This document shows positions 33,036-41,845 of a DNA stretch of 64,000 nt, in pieces. Within the stretch, counting starts at the first letter, position 1. Each line of letters starts with the position of its first letter. The notes under the pieces were generated by a model. That model was not told the DNA's origin and did not search any database. It saw nothing but the letters and a program-made list of their open reading frames with translations. Both the position numbers and the translations under genes were made by a program. Source of the DNA: Sulfuricella sp035530375 (GTDB lineage Bacteria > Pseudomonadota > Gammaproteobacteria > Burkholderiales > Sulfuricellaceae); assembly GCA_035530375.1 (NCBI GenBank), contig DATKUY010000013.1, positions 30,841 to 94,840 on the forward strand, written 5' to 3'.

Positions 33036-34040
33036 ATGCTTGTTCTCGGAATCGAAACCTCCTGCGATGAAACCGGTGTCGCCCTGTACCACACAGAGCG
33101 CGGCCTGATCGCCCATGCCCTGCATTCCCAGGTGGCGATGCACGCCGAATACGGCGGCGTGGTACCGGAACTCGCCTCGCGCGACCATATCCGGCGCGTG
33201 CTGCCGCTGACCCGGCAAATACTGCAAGCGGCCAATTGCACCTTGAGCGACATCGAGGCCATCGCCTATACCGAAGGTCCGGGGCTGGCCGGGGCGTTGC
33301 TGGTCGGCGCCAGCATCGCCGCCTCGCTCGGCTTTGCGCTCAAGGTGCCGGTCATCGGCGTCCACCACCTCGAAGGCCATTTGCTTGCCCCGCTGCTGGA
33401 ACCCAATCCCCCCGCCTTTCCCTTCGTCGCATTGCTGGTCTCCGGCGGGCACAGCCAATTGATGCGCGTTTCCGGCATCGGCGAGTACGAAACTCTGGGG
33501 GAAACCCTGGACGACGCCGCCGGTGAAGCTTTCGACAAGACCGCCAAATTGCTCGGGCTGGGTTATCCCGGCGGGCCGGCTTTATCCATGCGGGCCGACC
33601 AGGGCGTAGCGGGACGCTTCAAGCTGCCGCGCCCGATGCTCAATAGCGGCGACCTCAATTTCAGTTTCAGCGGCCTGAAAACCGCGGTGCTGACCCTGGC
33701 CAGGCAGCAGACATTGGACGAACAGACCATCGCCGACATCGCCTGCGCTTTCCAGGAGGCCATCGTCGAGGTGCTTGCCGCCAAATCGCAGGCCGCGCTG
33801 CGGCAAACCGGCCTGAGCCGGTTGGTGGTGGCCGGCGGCGTGGGCGCCAACCGGCAATTGCGCGAAATGCTTTCGGCAAACGCAGAGCGCCGGGGCTTCG
33901 AAGTGTACTACCCGAAGCTGGAATTCTGCACCGACAACGGCGCCATGATCGCCTTTGCCGGCGCGATGCGGATCAGGCACACGGCGCCCAAGGGCTGGAA
34001 ATTCAACGTGCGGCCGCGCTGGGATCTGGCAGTTATTTGA
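33036..34040 (+). CDS. tsaD: tRNA threonylcarbamoyladenosine synthase subunit TsaD
   Basis: A 334-residue ASKHA-fold protein that transfers threonylcarbamoyl to A37 of ANN-decoding tRNAs with TsaB and TsaE. The start is MLVLGIETSCDETGVALY; metal ligands lie in HHLEGH, the nucleotide-binding blocks in ALLVSGGHSQL and DDAAGEAFDK, and the C-terminal VAGGVGANRQLREML and CTDNGAMIAFAG blocks are intact. The ATG at 33036 fits family length; the open frame to 32925 is upstream leader. It converges on a membrane protein gene with an 8-nt overlap. Confidence 0.97.
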   Translation: MLVLGIETSCDETGVALYHTERGLIAHALHSQVAMHAEYGGVVPELASRDHIRRVLPLTRQILQAANCTLSDIEAIAYTEGPGLAGALLVGASIAASLGFALKVPVIGVHHLEGHLLAPLLEPNPPAFPFVALLVSGGHSQLMRVSGIGEYETLGETLDDAAGEAFDKTAKLLGLGYPGGPALSMRADQGVAGRFKLPRPMLNSGDLNFSFSGLKTAVLTLARQQTLDEQTIADIACAFQEAIVEVLAAKSQAALRQTGLSRLVVAGGVGANRQLREMLSANAERRGFEVYYPKLEFCTDNGAMIAFAGAMRIRHTAPKGWKFNVRPRWDLAVI

Positions 34041-34827
34041 CCCGGTGCAACCCGCCAAGCCAGCGGATCAGGGTGTCGTTGCCAATCACCTGTCCCAGCT
34101 CCTGCGGGAAAAACAACACCGCATACAAAACGAGCAGAATCAGGATCAGCAGCATGTGGCCGAATACGCTTTCCGGTCGCAGCACTCCCCAGTATTTCAT
34201 GGCGAGGAACACCAGATCCTTCTTGTGTTCCGACATGCTGCGGTACTTGAGCACCAGCCTGACCAGCAGATAAACGCCATAGCCACCGGTCAGCGACAGG
34301 AACACCACGCGGAACAGGCCATACATATCCATGCCGCCGAGCAAGGCGCGGTGGTACATCAGCGACAGTCCGCCCATGACAATGGAGGCCGTCACGGCGA
34401 TCAGGATATTGGCGATCAGCCGCCGTCGCTCGCGCGCCAAATCCTGCTGGCGCTGGATGAAAAAATCGTCTACTTCGCGCTTCAGGTATTCGACCCGGTC
34501 CTGCACCAGGCCGGTGATTTCCGCCTTCATCACCCGCACCCGGTCGTCGATGGTCGCCCCCAGCTTCCCGGCTGCATAGTCCACCAACTCGATCACATCG
34601 TCCTTGGTAAACTGGCGCTGGCTGTGCAGTTCGGCGGATATCTTGTCGAGCTTGAGGTCGACCTCGCGGCTCGCACCCTGTATCGCCTCGCGCAGTTCGC
34701 TGCTGGCCTGAACGAGGCCGCCCTGAACCACCCCGGTCAGCTTCTCCCCGGCTTGCTCGACCGCAACGCGGGAAACCTGCTCCAGGCTTTCCCGCGCATA
34801 ATCCATTTCCTTCTCAAACCAGGCCAT
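34033..34827 (-). CDS. Coiled-coil membrane protein of unknown function
   Basis: A 264-residue protein. The N-terminal ~135 residues are long amphipathic helices (ASRVAVEQAGEKLTGVVQGG-like repeats, then LREAIQGASREVDLKLDKISAEL and VEYLKREVDDFFIQRQQDLARERRRL) without a signal peptide. Three membrane segments follow (ANILIAVTASIVMGGLSLMY, FRVVFLSLTGGYGVYLLVRLVL, MLLILILLVLYAVLFF). This would give a cytoplasmic coiled coil anchored in the inner membrane. I do not recognise the family. It lies between tsaD and plsY, 32 nt after plsY's stop. Confidence 0.7.
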   Translation of the reverse strand: MAWFEKEMDYARESLEQVSRVAVEQAGEKLTGVVQGGLVQASSELREAIQGASREVDLKLDKISAELHSQRQFTKDDVIELVDYAAGKLGATIDDRVRVMKAEITGLVQDRVEYLKREVDDFFIQRQQDLARERRRLIANILIAVTASIVMGGLSLMYHRALLGGMDMYGLFRVVFLSLTGGYGVYLLVRLVLKYRSMSEHKKDLVFLAMKYWGVLRPESVFGHMLLILILLVLYAVLFFPQELGQVIGNDTLIRWLGGLHRVK

Positions 34828-34859
34828 GGCCGCCTCTCCTTATCCCCAGTATAGGGCAT

Positions 34860-35465
34860 TCAGGGCTGCGCCTTGCCGATCGACCCTTCCTTGCCGGAAA
34901 GCAGGTTGCGGATATTATTTTTGTGTCGCCATATCAGCAGCAGCGACAACACCCCCACCGCCGCGACCAGCACGCCGGATTCCAGCAGCAGCCAACCGTA
35001 AAGCGGTGTAAGCGCTGCGGCAACCAGGGCAGACAACGAAGAAATACGCCAGACGACCGCCATCAGCAGCCAGGTTGCGAAAGCCGCGAGGCCCAGCCAG
35101 GGATTGAATGCCAGCAGGGTGCCCAGAACCGTGGCCACGCCCTTGCCGCCATGGAAGCCGAAAAACACCGGATAGATGTGGCCGAGGAACACCGCGATTG
35201 CTGCTGCGGCAATGACGGCGTCACCCATGCCGTAACCCGGAGCCAGCCTGACTGCCAGAAATACCGCCAGCCAGCCCTTGGCGCCGTCGCCCAGCAATGT
35301 CAGCGCGGCAGCCAGCTTTTTTCCGGTGCGCAGCACGTTGGTCGCACCCGGGTTTTTCGAGCCGAAAGTGCGCGGGTCGGGCAGGCCAAATAGCTTGCTG
35401 GTGAGAACCGCAAAGGAAACCGACCCGATCAGGTAGGCGGCGAGGACGAAAATTACCGTATTCAT
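34860..35465 (-). CDS. plsY: Glycerol-3-phosphate acyltransferase PlsY
   Basis: A 201-residue inner-membrane enzyme that acylates glycerol-3-phosphate from acyl-phosphate, the first step of phospholipid synthesis. The three conserved motifs are visible: GSVSFAVLTSKLFGLPDPRTFGSKNPGATNVLRTG, the glycine-rich GFHGGKGVATVLGTLLAFNP and a C-terminal LIWRHKNNIRNLLSGKE. Five hydrophobic segments match the family. It is divergent from folB, with a palindromic hairpin between them. Confidence 0.96.
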   Translation of the reverse strand: MNTVIFVLAAYLIGSVSFAVLTSKLFGLPDPRTFGSKNPGATNVLRTGKKLAAALTLLGDGAKGWLAVFLAVRLAPGYGMGDAVIAAAAIAVFLGHIYPVFFGFHGGKGVATVLGTLLAFNPWLGLAAFATWLLMAVVWRISSLSALVAAALTPLYGWLLLESGVLVAAVGVLSLLLIWRHKNNIRNLLSGKEGSIGKAQP

Positions 35466-35511
35466 ATCAAAACACCTAAACCGGATGAACCGGGAGCAAA
35501 ATAAAGTAATG

Positions 35512-35552
35512 GGTGATGGGTGATGGTCGAAAAGTTTTCATCACCCATCACC
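35512..35552. repeat. Perfect 14-bp inverted repeat between plsY and folB
   Basis: GGTGATGGGTGATG (35512-35525) and its exact reverse complement (35539-35552) enclose a 13-nt loop. It lies between divergent starts, so it is not an obvious terminator. REP-like or operator roles are possible. The rest of this 199-bp gap shows nothing else. Confidence 0.55.
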
Positions 35553-35664
35553 GTATGGCTCATTTCAACCCCAAGTTCTTGTCGAATTTTGACATCATTT
35601 GGTCAATAAGCGATTAAAATAACCACTTTTGGATTTTACGGCATTTTCCCTGCCCGAACACTCA

Positions 35665-36036
35665 ATGGACATCGTTTTCCTGGAAGAAATCAAGCTCGAT
35701 ATCGTCATCGGCATTTACGAATGGGAACGCAAGGTCTCGCAAACCATCCGCATCGATATTGAAATCGGCCTGCCGCACAGCCGCGCCGGAAAATCAGACG
35801 ACATCGCGGATACCATCGACTACGGCGTCGTGATGGAACGCATCCGGCAAACCGCAGGGGAAAAGCATTTTTCCCTGGTGGAAGCGCTGGCGGAGCATAT
35901 TGCCGAACTGATCCGCAGCGAATTCGGCGCGCCCTGGGTCAAGGTATCCGTCGCCAAGCTGGGCATGTTGCGCGGCGTCAAACGGCTGGGCATCATTATT
36001 GAACGCGGGGAACGGCCATCGGCATCGAAACCCTGA
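35665..36036 (+). CDS. folB: Dihydroneopterin aldolase FolB
   Basis: A 123-residue enzyme of folate synthesis that cleaves 7,8-dihydroneopterin. It starts at the ATG at 35665 (MDIVFLEEIKLDIVIGIYEWER), with the active-site GIYEWER motif, DYGVVMERI and HFSLVEALAEHIAELI, and the conserved lysine in VKVSVAKLG. The length is normal. Its stop overlaps the likely start of the TauE-like gene. Confidence 0.95.
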   Translation: MDIVFLEEIKLDIVIGIYEWERKVSQTIRIDIEIGLPHSRAGKSDDIADTIDYGVVMERIRQTAGEKHFSLVEALAEHIAELIRSEFGAPWVKVSVAKLGMLRGVKRLGIIIERGERPSASKP

Positions 36037-36752
36037 GTATCGCCCTGCTGATCCTGCTTTTTGCCTACCTCATTCGCGGCATTACCGGCTTCGGTTCCGG
36101 CCTGATTGCAGTGCCGTTGCTGGCACATTTCCTGCCTCTGCAATTTGTCGTTCCGTTCGTGCTGGTGCTGGATTTCAGCGCCTCTGTCACGCTCGGCGGC
36201 AAAACCCGCAAACAGATCAACTGGCAGGAAGTGAAGCCCCTGCTGCCTTTCGGCGCGATTGGTGTCGTTCTGGGCGCAACCCTGCTGATCCGCATGCCGC
36301 GCGAGCCGCTGCTGATCGGGCTGGGAATTTTCGTGCTGATCTTCGGCATTCGCAACCTGCTCAACATCCACGGCGAAAAAACCATCTCCCGCTGGTGGGC
36401 GGTGCCGACCGGGCTGACCGGCGGTACCGTGGGCGCACTGTTCGGCACCGGCGGGCCGCCCTATATCATTTATTTGTCCCACCGCCTGAAAGACAGGGCC
36501 GAACTGCGCGCCACCTTCTCCGGCCTGTTTACCTTCGAGGGCGCCCTGCGCATCATCACATTCCTCGCCACCGGCCTGCTGCTGCAAAACGGCATGCTCA
36601 CCGCCCTGCTTGCCGCCCTGCCGGTCATGGCGCTGGGACTTTATCTCGGTCACCGCATCCACCTCGGCATTTCCAGCGTGCAGATGCTCAGACTCATCGG
36701 ACTGCTGCTCATCGGCAGTGGCGGGTCGCTGATCTGGAAAGCCTGGGCATAG
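36033..36752 (+). CDS. TauE/SafE-family membrane permease
   Basis: An integral membrane protein of the TSUP family (sulfite, sulfoacetate or other organosulfur anion export). The conserved N-terminal helix AYLIRGITGFGSGLIAVPLL lies upstream of the first standard start (GTG at 36111), so translation must begin earlier. The frame is open from 36003 but contains no ATG, GTG or TTG before 36111; the CTG at 36033, overlapping the folB stop, is the best candidate. About eight helices follow, with LFGTGGPPYIIYL as the second family motif. The substrate is unknown. Confidence 0.75.
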   Translation: MSIALLILLFAYLIRGITGFGSGLIAVPLLAHFLPLQFVVPFVLVLDFSASVTLGGKTRKQINWQEVKPLLPFGAIGVVLGATLLIRMPREPLLIGLGIFVLIFGIRNLLNIHGEKTISRWWAVPTGLTGGTVGALFGTGGPPYIIYLSHRLKDRAELRATFSGLFTFEGALRIITFLATGLLLQNGMLTALLAALPVMALGLYLGHRIHLGISSVQMLRLIGLLLIGSGGSLIWKAWA

Positions 36753-36776
36753 CAATCGGCATTTAGCGCTTGTCCG

Positions 36777-37673
36777 CTACCCTCGCGGATGGTGCATCGC
36801 ATGCAACTGCTTCAAGCGCTCGCGTGCCACATGGGTGTAAATCTGCGTAGTGGAAATGTCGGCATGTCCCAACAGCATCTGCACCACGCGCAGGTCGGCG
36901 CCATGGTTGAGCAGGTGGGTGGCGAAGGCATGGCGCAGGGTGTGCGGGGATAGTGGCTTGGCGACCCCGCCCTGCACGGCGCGGCGCTTGATCATGTACC
37001 AGAAAGCCTGACGCGTCATCGCCGCATGACGGGCAGTAACAAACAGGGCATCGCTGGTCTTGCCGTCGAGCAGGTGCGGACGGGCTTCATCCAGATAGCG
37101 TTTGATCCAGCCGATCGCCTCCTCGCCGAGGGGAACCAACCTTTCCTTGCCGCCTTTGCCCATGACGCGCACCACGCCCATTTCCAGGCTCACTTCCGCC
37201 ACCTTCAGCGCCACCAGTTCCGAAACCCTCAGGCCGGTCGCATAAAGCGCCTCCAGCATCGCCCTGTCACGCAGCCCCAATGGCTCTCCGACATCCGGCG
37301 CATTCAACAGCGCTTCGACGTCCGCTTCGGTCAGACTTTTCGGCAAGGCCCTGGGCTGTTTCGGCGAGGCGATATTGAGGGTGGGGTCGGCGCTGATCCG
37401 GCCCTGGCGCAGCAGATAACGGTAAAACCGCCGGAAGCTGGAAAGCTCCCGGCTGGCCGTACTGGCACGGGTTTTCACCACATTGAACTGGTGCGACAGG
37501 TAGCCCTCCAGTTCGGCATGGCTCGCATCCGGCAAATCCTTGCCGCATTCCTGCTGCAGCCACATGGAGAATTGCTGCAAATCGCATCGGTAGCTCTGCA
37601 GCGTGTTGCGCGCAAGGCCTTCCTCCAGCCACAACGCGTCGCAGAATTCGTCAAGCAGGCTGTCGGTGCTCAT
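36777..37673 (-). CDS. xerD: Site-specific tyrosine recombinase XerD
   Basis: A 298-residue recombinase that resolves chromosome dimers at dif with XerC. It has a SAM-like N-domain (LLDEFCDALWLEEGLARNTLQSYRCDLQQF) and a catalytic domain with Arg in LYATGLRVSEL, Lys in GKGGKERLVPL, LSPHTLRHAFATHLL, LLGHADISTTQIYTHV. The GLARNTLQSY start and overall length favour XerD over XerC. It overlaps the downstream end of ogt by 23 nt on the same strand. Confidence 0.93.
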   Translation of the reverse strand: MSTDSLLDEFCDALWLEEGLARNTLQSYRCDLQQFSMWLQQECGKDLPDASHAELEGYLSHQFNVVKTRASTASRELSSFRRFYRYLLRQGRISADPTLNIASPKQPRALPKSLTEADVEALLNAPDVGEPLGLRDRAMLEALYATGLRVSELVALKVAEVSLEMGVVRVMGKGGKERLVPLGEEAIGWIKRYLDEARPHLLDGKTSDALFVTARHAAMTRQAFWYMIKRRAVQGGVAKPLSPHTLRHAFATHLLNHGADLRVVQMLLGHADISTTQIYTHVARERLKQLHAMHHPRG

Positions 37674-38121
37674 GCTGCAACAGCCATCGCTTGATCGCCA
37701 GCGGCTCGCCGTCGGTGCTGTTCATGAACCCGCCCAAGCCGCCCCGCGCCAGCACACGGTGGCAGGGAATGATCAACGGAATCGGATTGGCGCCGCAGGC
37801 TTGCCCCACGGCACGCGGCGCCGAATCGAGCAGCCGGGCCAGTTCGCCGTAACTTTGTGTCGAACCACCGGGTATCTGGCGCAACGCCTGCCATACTCTG
37901 GTTTGAAACACGGTGCCGTGCGGGGCCAGCGGCAGGTCGAAGCTGAATGTGGGATCGTCGAGATAGGCCTGCAACTGTATGCAAGCCTGCCGGGAAATTT
38001 CATCTTGCGGTTGCAGCGCTGGAGTACCCAGCGGCAGAAAATCCATGGCGGTCAGCGCATAACCATCCGTCATGATGCCGAGCACGGCGAAAGGCGTGGA
38101 AAATCTCGCCTGATAATCCAT
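37651..38121 (-). CDS. ogt: Methylated-DNA-protein-cysteine methyltransferase
   Basis: A DNA repair protein of ~156 residues that removes alkyl groups from O6-alkylguanine onto a cysteine. The active site PIPLIIPCHRVLARGGLGGF is intact, and the helix-turn-helix (TQSYGELARLLDSAPRAVGQACGANP) precedes it. The ATG at 38121 (MDYQARFSTPFAVLG) is preferred to an upstream start that would overlap the preceding gene by 20 nt. It overlaps xerD by 23 nt. Confidence 0.93.
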   Translation of the reverse strand: MDYQARFSTPFAVLGIMTDGYALTAMDFLPLGTPALQPQDEISRQACIQLQAYLDDPTFSFDLPLAPHGTVFQTRVWQALRQIPGGSTQSYGELARLLDSAPRAVGQACGANPIPLIIPCHRVLARGGLGGFMNSTDGEPLAIKRWLLQHEHRQPA

Positions 38122-38128
38122 CGTCGCC

Positions 38129-39772
38129 CTACAACCGTGCCAACGCACGCCGGATGGCAGCCTGCTGGACGGCGTCCTGAGTCATTTTCAGCAGCATGAG
38201 GTACTGTTTTTTCGCATCCTCGCGCAGGCCGGCACGAGCCAGGCCGCGGGCAGCCCGCAAGCGCGCCGTTTGCGCTACGGCATCGATGGCCTGCCCTGCC
38301 GCAAGCAGGTAATCATCGGCTGCCGCTGCCACTTCGCTCTGGTCTTCCGCCAGATCGCCCAGCGCAAGAAAAACCTCGCGCTGCTCTGCCGAATCAGCCA
38401 CAGGCAGCATCCGCGCCGCTTCCCTGGCATCCGCATAGGCGCCACCAAAAGCAAAAACCTGTGCCCGCTGGATCTGCCACTGCTCCGGCTGCACCTCGCC
38501 AAAGGGCTGCGTCAACCCATGCCAGAACCGTGCAGCGCGGACATAGTCCTTGCCTTGGGCAGCCGCCTGCCCCAGCAAAAAACGAGCTTGTGGCGACAAC
38601 CCCTTGTTCTCCGGAAAATACTGGCCGTCGGCAAACAGCCTGACGGCGGTTCGCTCCAGCTTGGCGCTCAGCAACGATAGCGCCAAGCCGGTCTGGGCGC
38701 CCTCGCGTAGTGCCTGCTCCCTGGCATGCACCGCCAGGTAGGCGAACAGGGCACGCGACGCGGCGGGCGTGGAGTCCCGCAACTGTTCGCCCAGCGCAAA
38801 CCATGCCACATCGTCGCCGAGCAATAACTGCGCCTGGTTGCTGCGCTGTAGCGCGAGGGTAAAATAATCCTGCCAGAGATCGCCTACGGCAACATCGGAC
38901 AGGGGACTCCCGACCCTGTCGAAATTCAGCAGTTGCTCGCGTGCCTGGGCCAGGAGCGCAACGTCCTCGCGCAGCGCAGCGGCATGCATGATCACCGTCC
39001 AGCAAGCGACCGGATTGGCTACTTTGACCTGTAATTGGGGAACAGTCCGGGGCAATTTTTTCGCCTTACTCCCGGTTGGCTTGCCGACAGGCACGCTGGC
39101 CGGATTAAGCGCAGCGCGGGCGTCGGCAATCGCCTGCCCCGGCGTCATCAAGCCGCTTCGGAGCTTTACCAGCAACTTGAGCATGTCGTCCTCGCCCAGT
39201 TGCGCGAGCCAGGTACCGGTTTCCGCTTTGGCTCCGGCAATCAGCAATCCCTCGGTAAAAGCCTTGGCTTCAGCGGTCGTGAGCGGCTGGAAATCCTGGC
39301 TGTAACGCAACATGACGCGGTAGGCGTCGTCCGTGCGCCGCTCCTTGAGGTAGCTCTGCACTACCATGCGGCGAGCCTCCCGGTATTGCGGATCGGGAAG
39401 GTCGAAGCGCCACAACAGCTGCGACAGATAAGTGCGCGACAGCTCGCCTTGCCCCAAACGCAAAGCCGCACGCGCGCCCTCCCAGCTCATCGGCTGAACG
39501 GCTTCGACAGGCAGTTCCGCTGGCAACGCCGCAATACGTTGCAGTACTTCGGCGGGGCGATTCAACTCGTTAAGCAGGGATAGACGCAACATCTCCCACT
39601 TGGCCCATAATCGGATATCGGTGCGGTCAGGTTGGTCGCGCTCGATGTGCGCCAGGGCAGACTGTGGAGCGCCGGCCTGAGCAAGACGCGCGGCGATCTC
39701 GAAAGAATCTGCCGCCGAAGCGGCGCTAACGAACAGAAAGAAAATGAGGACGGTTTTGGCCAGGTAGCGCAT
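38129..39772 (-). CDS. Exported TPR-like repeat protein
   Basis: A 547-residue protein with signal peptide (LAKTVLIFFLFVSAASAA) followed by helical pairs of TPR/SEL1-like character through most of the length (FEIAARLAQAGAPQSALAHIERD, ARRMVVQSYLKERRTDDAYRVMLRY, LAARFLLGQAAAQGKDYVRAARFWHGL-type units near residue 400). No catalytic domain is seen. It is probably a periplasmic or outer-membrane-associated scaffold. It is co-directional with ogt and xerD (7-nt gap to ogt), suggesting one transcript. I do not recognise a named family. Confidence 0.72.
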   Translation of the reverse strand: MRYLAKTVLIFFLFVSAASAADSFEIAARLAQAGAPQSALAHIERDQPDRTDIRLWAKWEMLRLSLLNELNRPAEVLQRIAALPAELPVEAVQPMSWEGARAALRLGQGELSRTYLSQLLWRFDLPDPQYREARRMVVQSYLKERRTDDAYRVMLRYSQDFQPLTTAEAKAFTEGLLIAGAKAETGTWLAQLGEDDMLKLLVKLRSGLMTPGQAIADARAALNPASVPVGKPTGSKAKKLPRTVPQLQVKVANPVACWTVIMHAAALREDVALLAQAREQLLNFDRVGSPLSDVAVGDLWQDYFTLALQRSNQAQLLLGDDVAWFALGEQLRDSTPAASRALFAYLAVHAREQALREGAQTGLALSLLSAKLERTAVRLFADGQYFPENKGLSPQARFLLGQAAAQGKDYVRAARFWHGLTQPFGEVQPEQWQIQRAQVFAFGGAYADAREAARMLPVADSAEQREVFLALGDLAEDQSEVAAAADDYLLAAGQAIDAVAQTARLRAARGLARAGLREDAKKQYLMLLKMTQDAVQQAAIRRALARL

Positions 39773-39800
39773 GGCACCATTCTAGCCCATCAAAATAACA

Positions 39801-39830
39801 AAGGCCACGAGGTCTGACCCTCGTGGCCTT
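39801..39830 (-). terminator. Terminator of the rpsP-rimM-trmD-rplS operon
   Basis: On the minus strand AAGGCCACGAGG pairs perfectly with CCTCGTGGCCTT around a 6-nt loop and is followed by TGTTATTTTG. It lies ~20 bp after the rplS stop and before the next gene in the same direction. Confidence 0.9.
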
Positions 39831-39848
39831 GTCTTGGACGGCGGGCGC

Positions 39849-40226
39849 TTATTTTGCCGAAACGGTTTTACGCGCGACCAGCTTTTCCTTGATGCGTGCG
39901 GACTTGCCGGAACGATCACGCAGGTAATACAGCTTGGCGCGGCGCACATCGCCGCGGCGTTTCACTTCGACGTTCTCGATCTGCGGCGAGTAAGTCTGGA
40001 AGGTACGCTCGACGCCCTCGCCATTGGAAATTTTGCGAACGATGAAGGAGGAGTTGAGTCCCCGGTTGCGCTTGGCGATCACCACGCCTTCGAAGGCCTG
40101 AACCCGCTTGCGGGTGCCTTCCACGACGTTGACGCCGACAATCACCGTATCGCCGGGGGCGAAATCGGGGATGGTTTTGCCCAGGCGGGCGATTTCTTCT
40201 TGTTCCAGTTGCTTGATGATATCCAT
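39849..40226 (-). CDS. rplS: 50S ribosomal protein L19
   Basis: A 125-residue protein: MDIIKQLEQEEIARLGKTIPDFAPGDTVIV, VEGTRKRVQAFEGVVIAKRNRG and RRGDVRRAKLYYLRDRSGKSARIKEKL, the whole L19 family. The ATG directly abuts the trmD stop. It is the last gene of the ribosome-maturation operon and is followed by a strong terminator. Confidence 0.98.
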   Translation of the reverse strand: MDIIKQLEQEEIARLGKTIPDFAPGDTVIVGVNVVEGTRKRVQAFEGVVIAKRNRGLNSSFIVRKISNGEGVERTFQTYSPQIENVEVKRRGDVRRAKLYYLRDRSGKSARIKEKLVARKTVSAK

Positions 40227-41012
40227 TTAAAACTCCTTTGGTTGCTTATCGGATTCCTGTTCCTGCTGGTTTTCTGCCTGAAACGCAGCCAGCAGCCCGG
40301 ACTCCTCTTTTGTCAACTGACGGGCGGCCAACAAATCCGGTCGCCTCAGCCAGGTTCTGCCCAACGCCTGCTTTAACCGCCAGCGCTGAATTTCCGCATG
40401 GTGCCCGGACATCAACACTTCCGGCACCGCCTCGCCCTGATATACCTCGGGGCGGGTGTAGTGGGGGCAATCCAGCAGCCCATCCACAAATGAATCCTGT
40501 ACCGCCGATTCGGCGTCGCCGAGCACGCCCGGCAACTGCCTGACGATGGCATCGACCAGCACCATCGCCGCCAATTCCCCGCCGGACAACACATAGTCGC
40601 CGATCGAGATTTCCTCGTCCACATGACGGCGCAACAAACGCTCGTCCACGCCCTCGTAGCGGCTCGCCAGCAATACCAGACCGGGCTCGCGGGTCAGCTC
40701 CATCACCCGCTGGTGGGTCAGCACCTTGCCTTGCGGGGAAAGGTGTATCACTCTGGGGTTAGCCACCCCTGCCTGCCGTTGCCGCGCTTTCGCGGCCTGA
40801 ATCGCCTTTTCCAGCGGCTCGGCCAACATCACCATGCCCGGCCCGCCGCCATAAGGTCGGTCGTCAACCGTACGGTAGTTGTTCTCGGTGAAATCGCGCG
40901 GATTCCAGAAATGCAGTTGGTACTGTTCCTGTTCCAGTGCTCGTCGCGTAATGCCATGTTGGCCAATCGCATCGAACATCGGCGGAAACAGGGTGATGAT
41001 GTCAAAATTCAA
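40227..41012 (-). CDS. trmD: tRNA (guanine-N1)-methyltransferase TrmD
   Basis: A 261-residue SPOUT methyltransferase that modifies G37 of tRNAs. MNFDIITLFPPMFDAIG at the start, DDRPYGGGPGMVML, SRYEGVDERLL, and EISIGDYVLSGGELAAMVLVDAI (knot and SAM site) are diagnostic. The start overlaps the rimM end by 4 nt and the stop abuts rplS. Confidence 0.98.
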   Translation of the reverse strand: MNFDIITLFPPMFDAIGQHGITRRALEQEQYQLHFWNPRDFTENNYRTVDDRPYGGGPGMVMLAEPLEKAIQAAKARQRQAGVANPRVIHLSPQGKVLTHQRVMELTREPGLVLLASRYEGVDERLLRRHVDEEISIGDYVLSGGELAAMVLVDAIVRQLPGVLGDAESAVQDSFVDGLLDCPHYTRPEVYQGEAVPEVLMSGHHAEIQRWRLKQALGRTWLRRPDLLAARQLTKEESGLLAAFQAENQQEQESDKQPKEF

Positions 41013-41515
41013 TAATCAGCACCCCAGTCCACGTTGATTCGCCCTGCCTTCAGATCGACCTTGAGAATGACCTGGGCGATGAACGGGAGCAAATGTTCGC
41101 GTTCTCCCTTCACTACCAGCACATCGTTGGCGCCGGTTTCCAGAAGTTCGGAGACTTTGCCGAGAACCTCGCCCTGAACATTCACCACTTCCAGCCCGAT
41201 CAGATCGGACCAGTAATATTCGTCTTCTCCCGTTTCCGGCAGCGCTTCGCGCGGCACGGCAATCTCAAGGCCCTTCAAGGCTGCGGCAGCGTCACGGTCG
41301 TTGCACCCCTCCAGCCTGACGACCAGGCCTTTGCTATGCACTTCCGACTCCAGCACGGCAACTTTGCGCCACTGTTCGCCACGCCCCAGATGCCAGACCG
41401 GATAATCCAGCAAGCCATCGAATTCTTCGGTAAACGACTGGATCTTGACCCAGCCGCGAATGCCGAACGGGGCGGCGATCCGCCCCATCACCACCAGATC
41501 CTTAGGCGGCGGCAC
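41009..41515 (-). CDS. rimM: 16S rRNA processing protein RimM
   Basis: A 168-residue 30S maturation factor that binds S19. Its N-terminal barrel domain starts VVMGRIAAPFGIRGWVKIQSFTE and the PRC-barrel C-domain includes YYWSDLIGLEVVNVQGEVLGKVSELLETGANDVLVV. The GTG at 41515 overlaps the rpsP end by 14 nt; an ATG at 41488 is an alternative. It is the second gene of the rpsP-rimM-trmD-rplS operon. Confidence 0.96.
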   Translation of the reverse strand: MPPPKDLVVMGRIAAPFGIRGWVKIQSFTEEFDGLLDYPVWHLGRGEQWRKVAVLESEVHSKGLVVRLEGCNDRDAAAALKGLEIAVPREALPETGEDEYYWSDLIGLEVVNVQGEVLGKVSELLETGANDVLVVKGEREHLLPFIAQVILKVDLKAGRINVDWGADY

Positions 41516-41744
41516 GCTTGACGAGCTTGGCCACAGCGTCGGACAGCAACGCGCCGTTCTCCTGCCAGTAACCGATGCGCTCGCTGTTGAGGCGCAGGGC
41601 TTCCTGGCCTTCCGGCGCGACCGGATTGTAGAACCCTACGCGCTCGATGAAACGGCCATCGCGACGATTGCGGGAATCGGCCACAACGACATTGAAAAAC
41701 GGACGCTTCTTGGCGCCACCACGGGCAAGTCGAATCACAACCAT
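41502..41744 (-). CDS. rpsP: 30S ribosomal protein S16
   Basis: An 80-residue protein: MVVIRLARGGAKKRPFFNVVVADSRNRRDGRFIERVGFYNP at the start and ERIGYWQENGALLSDAVAKLVKR at the end, standard S16. The ATG at 41744 is the family start. It is the first gene of the operon, 101 nt after ffh on the same strand. Confidence 0.98.
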   Translation of the reverse strand: MVVIRLARGGAKKRPFFNVVVADSRNRRDGRFIERVGFYNPVAPEGQEALRLNSERIGYWQENGALLSDAVAKLVKRAAA

Positions 41745-41845
41745 TGGTTTACCCTTCAAAAATTCGGTCTAAAAAGGCGGTGATTTTACGCTAAGCATTG
41801 GAAAGAAAGCAAGAAACATTTACCGAGCCAAATAGAAAGCCGGCC

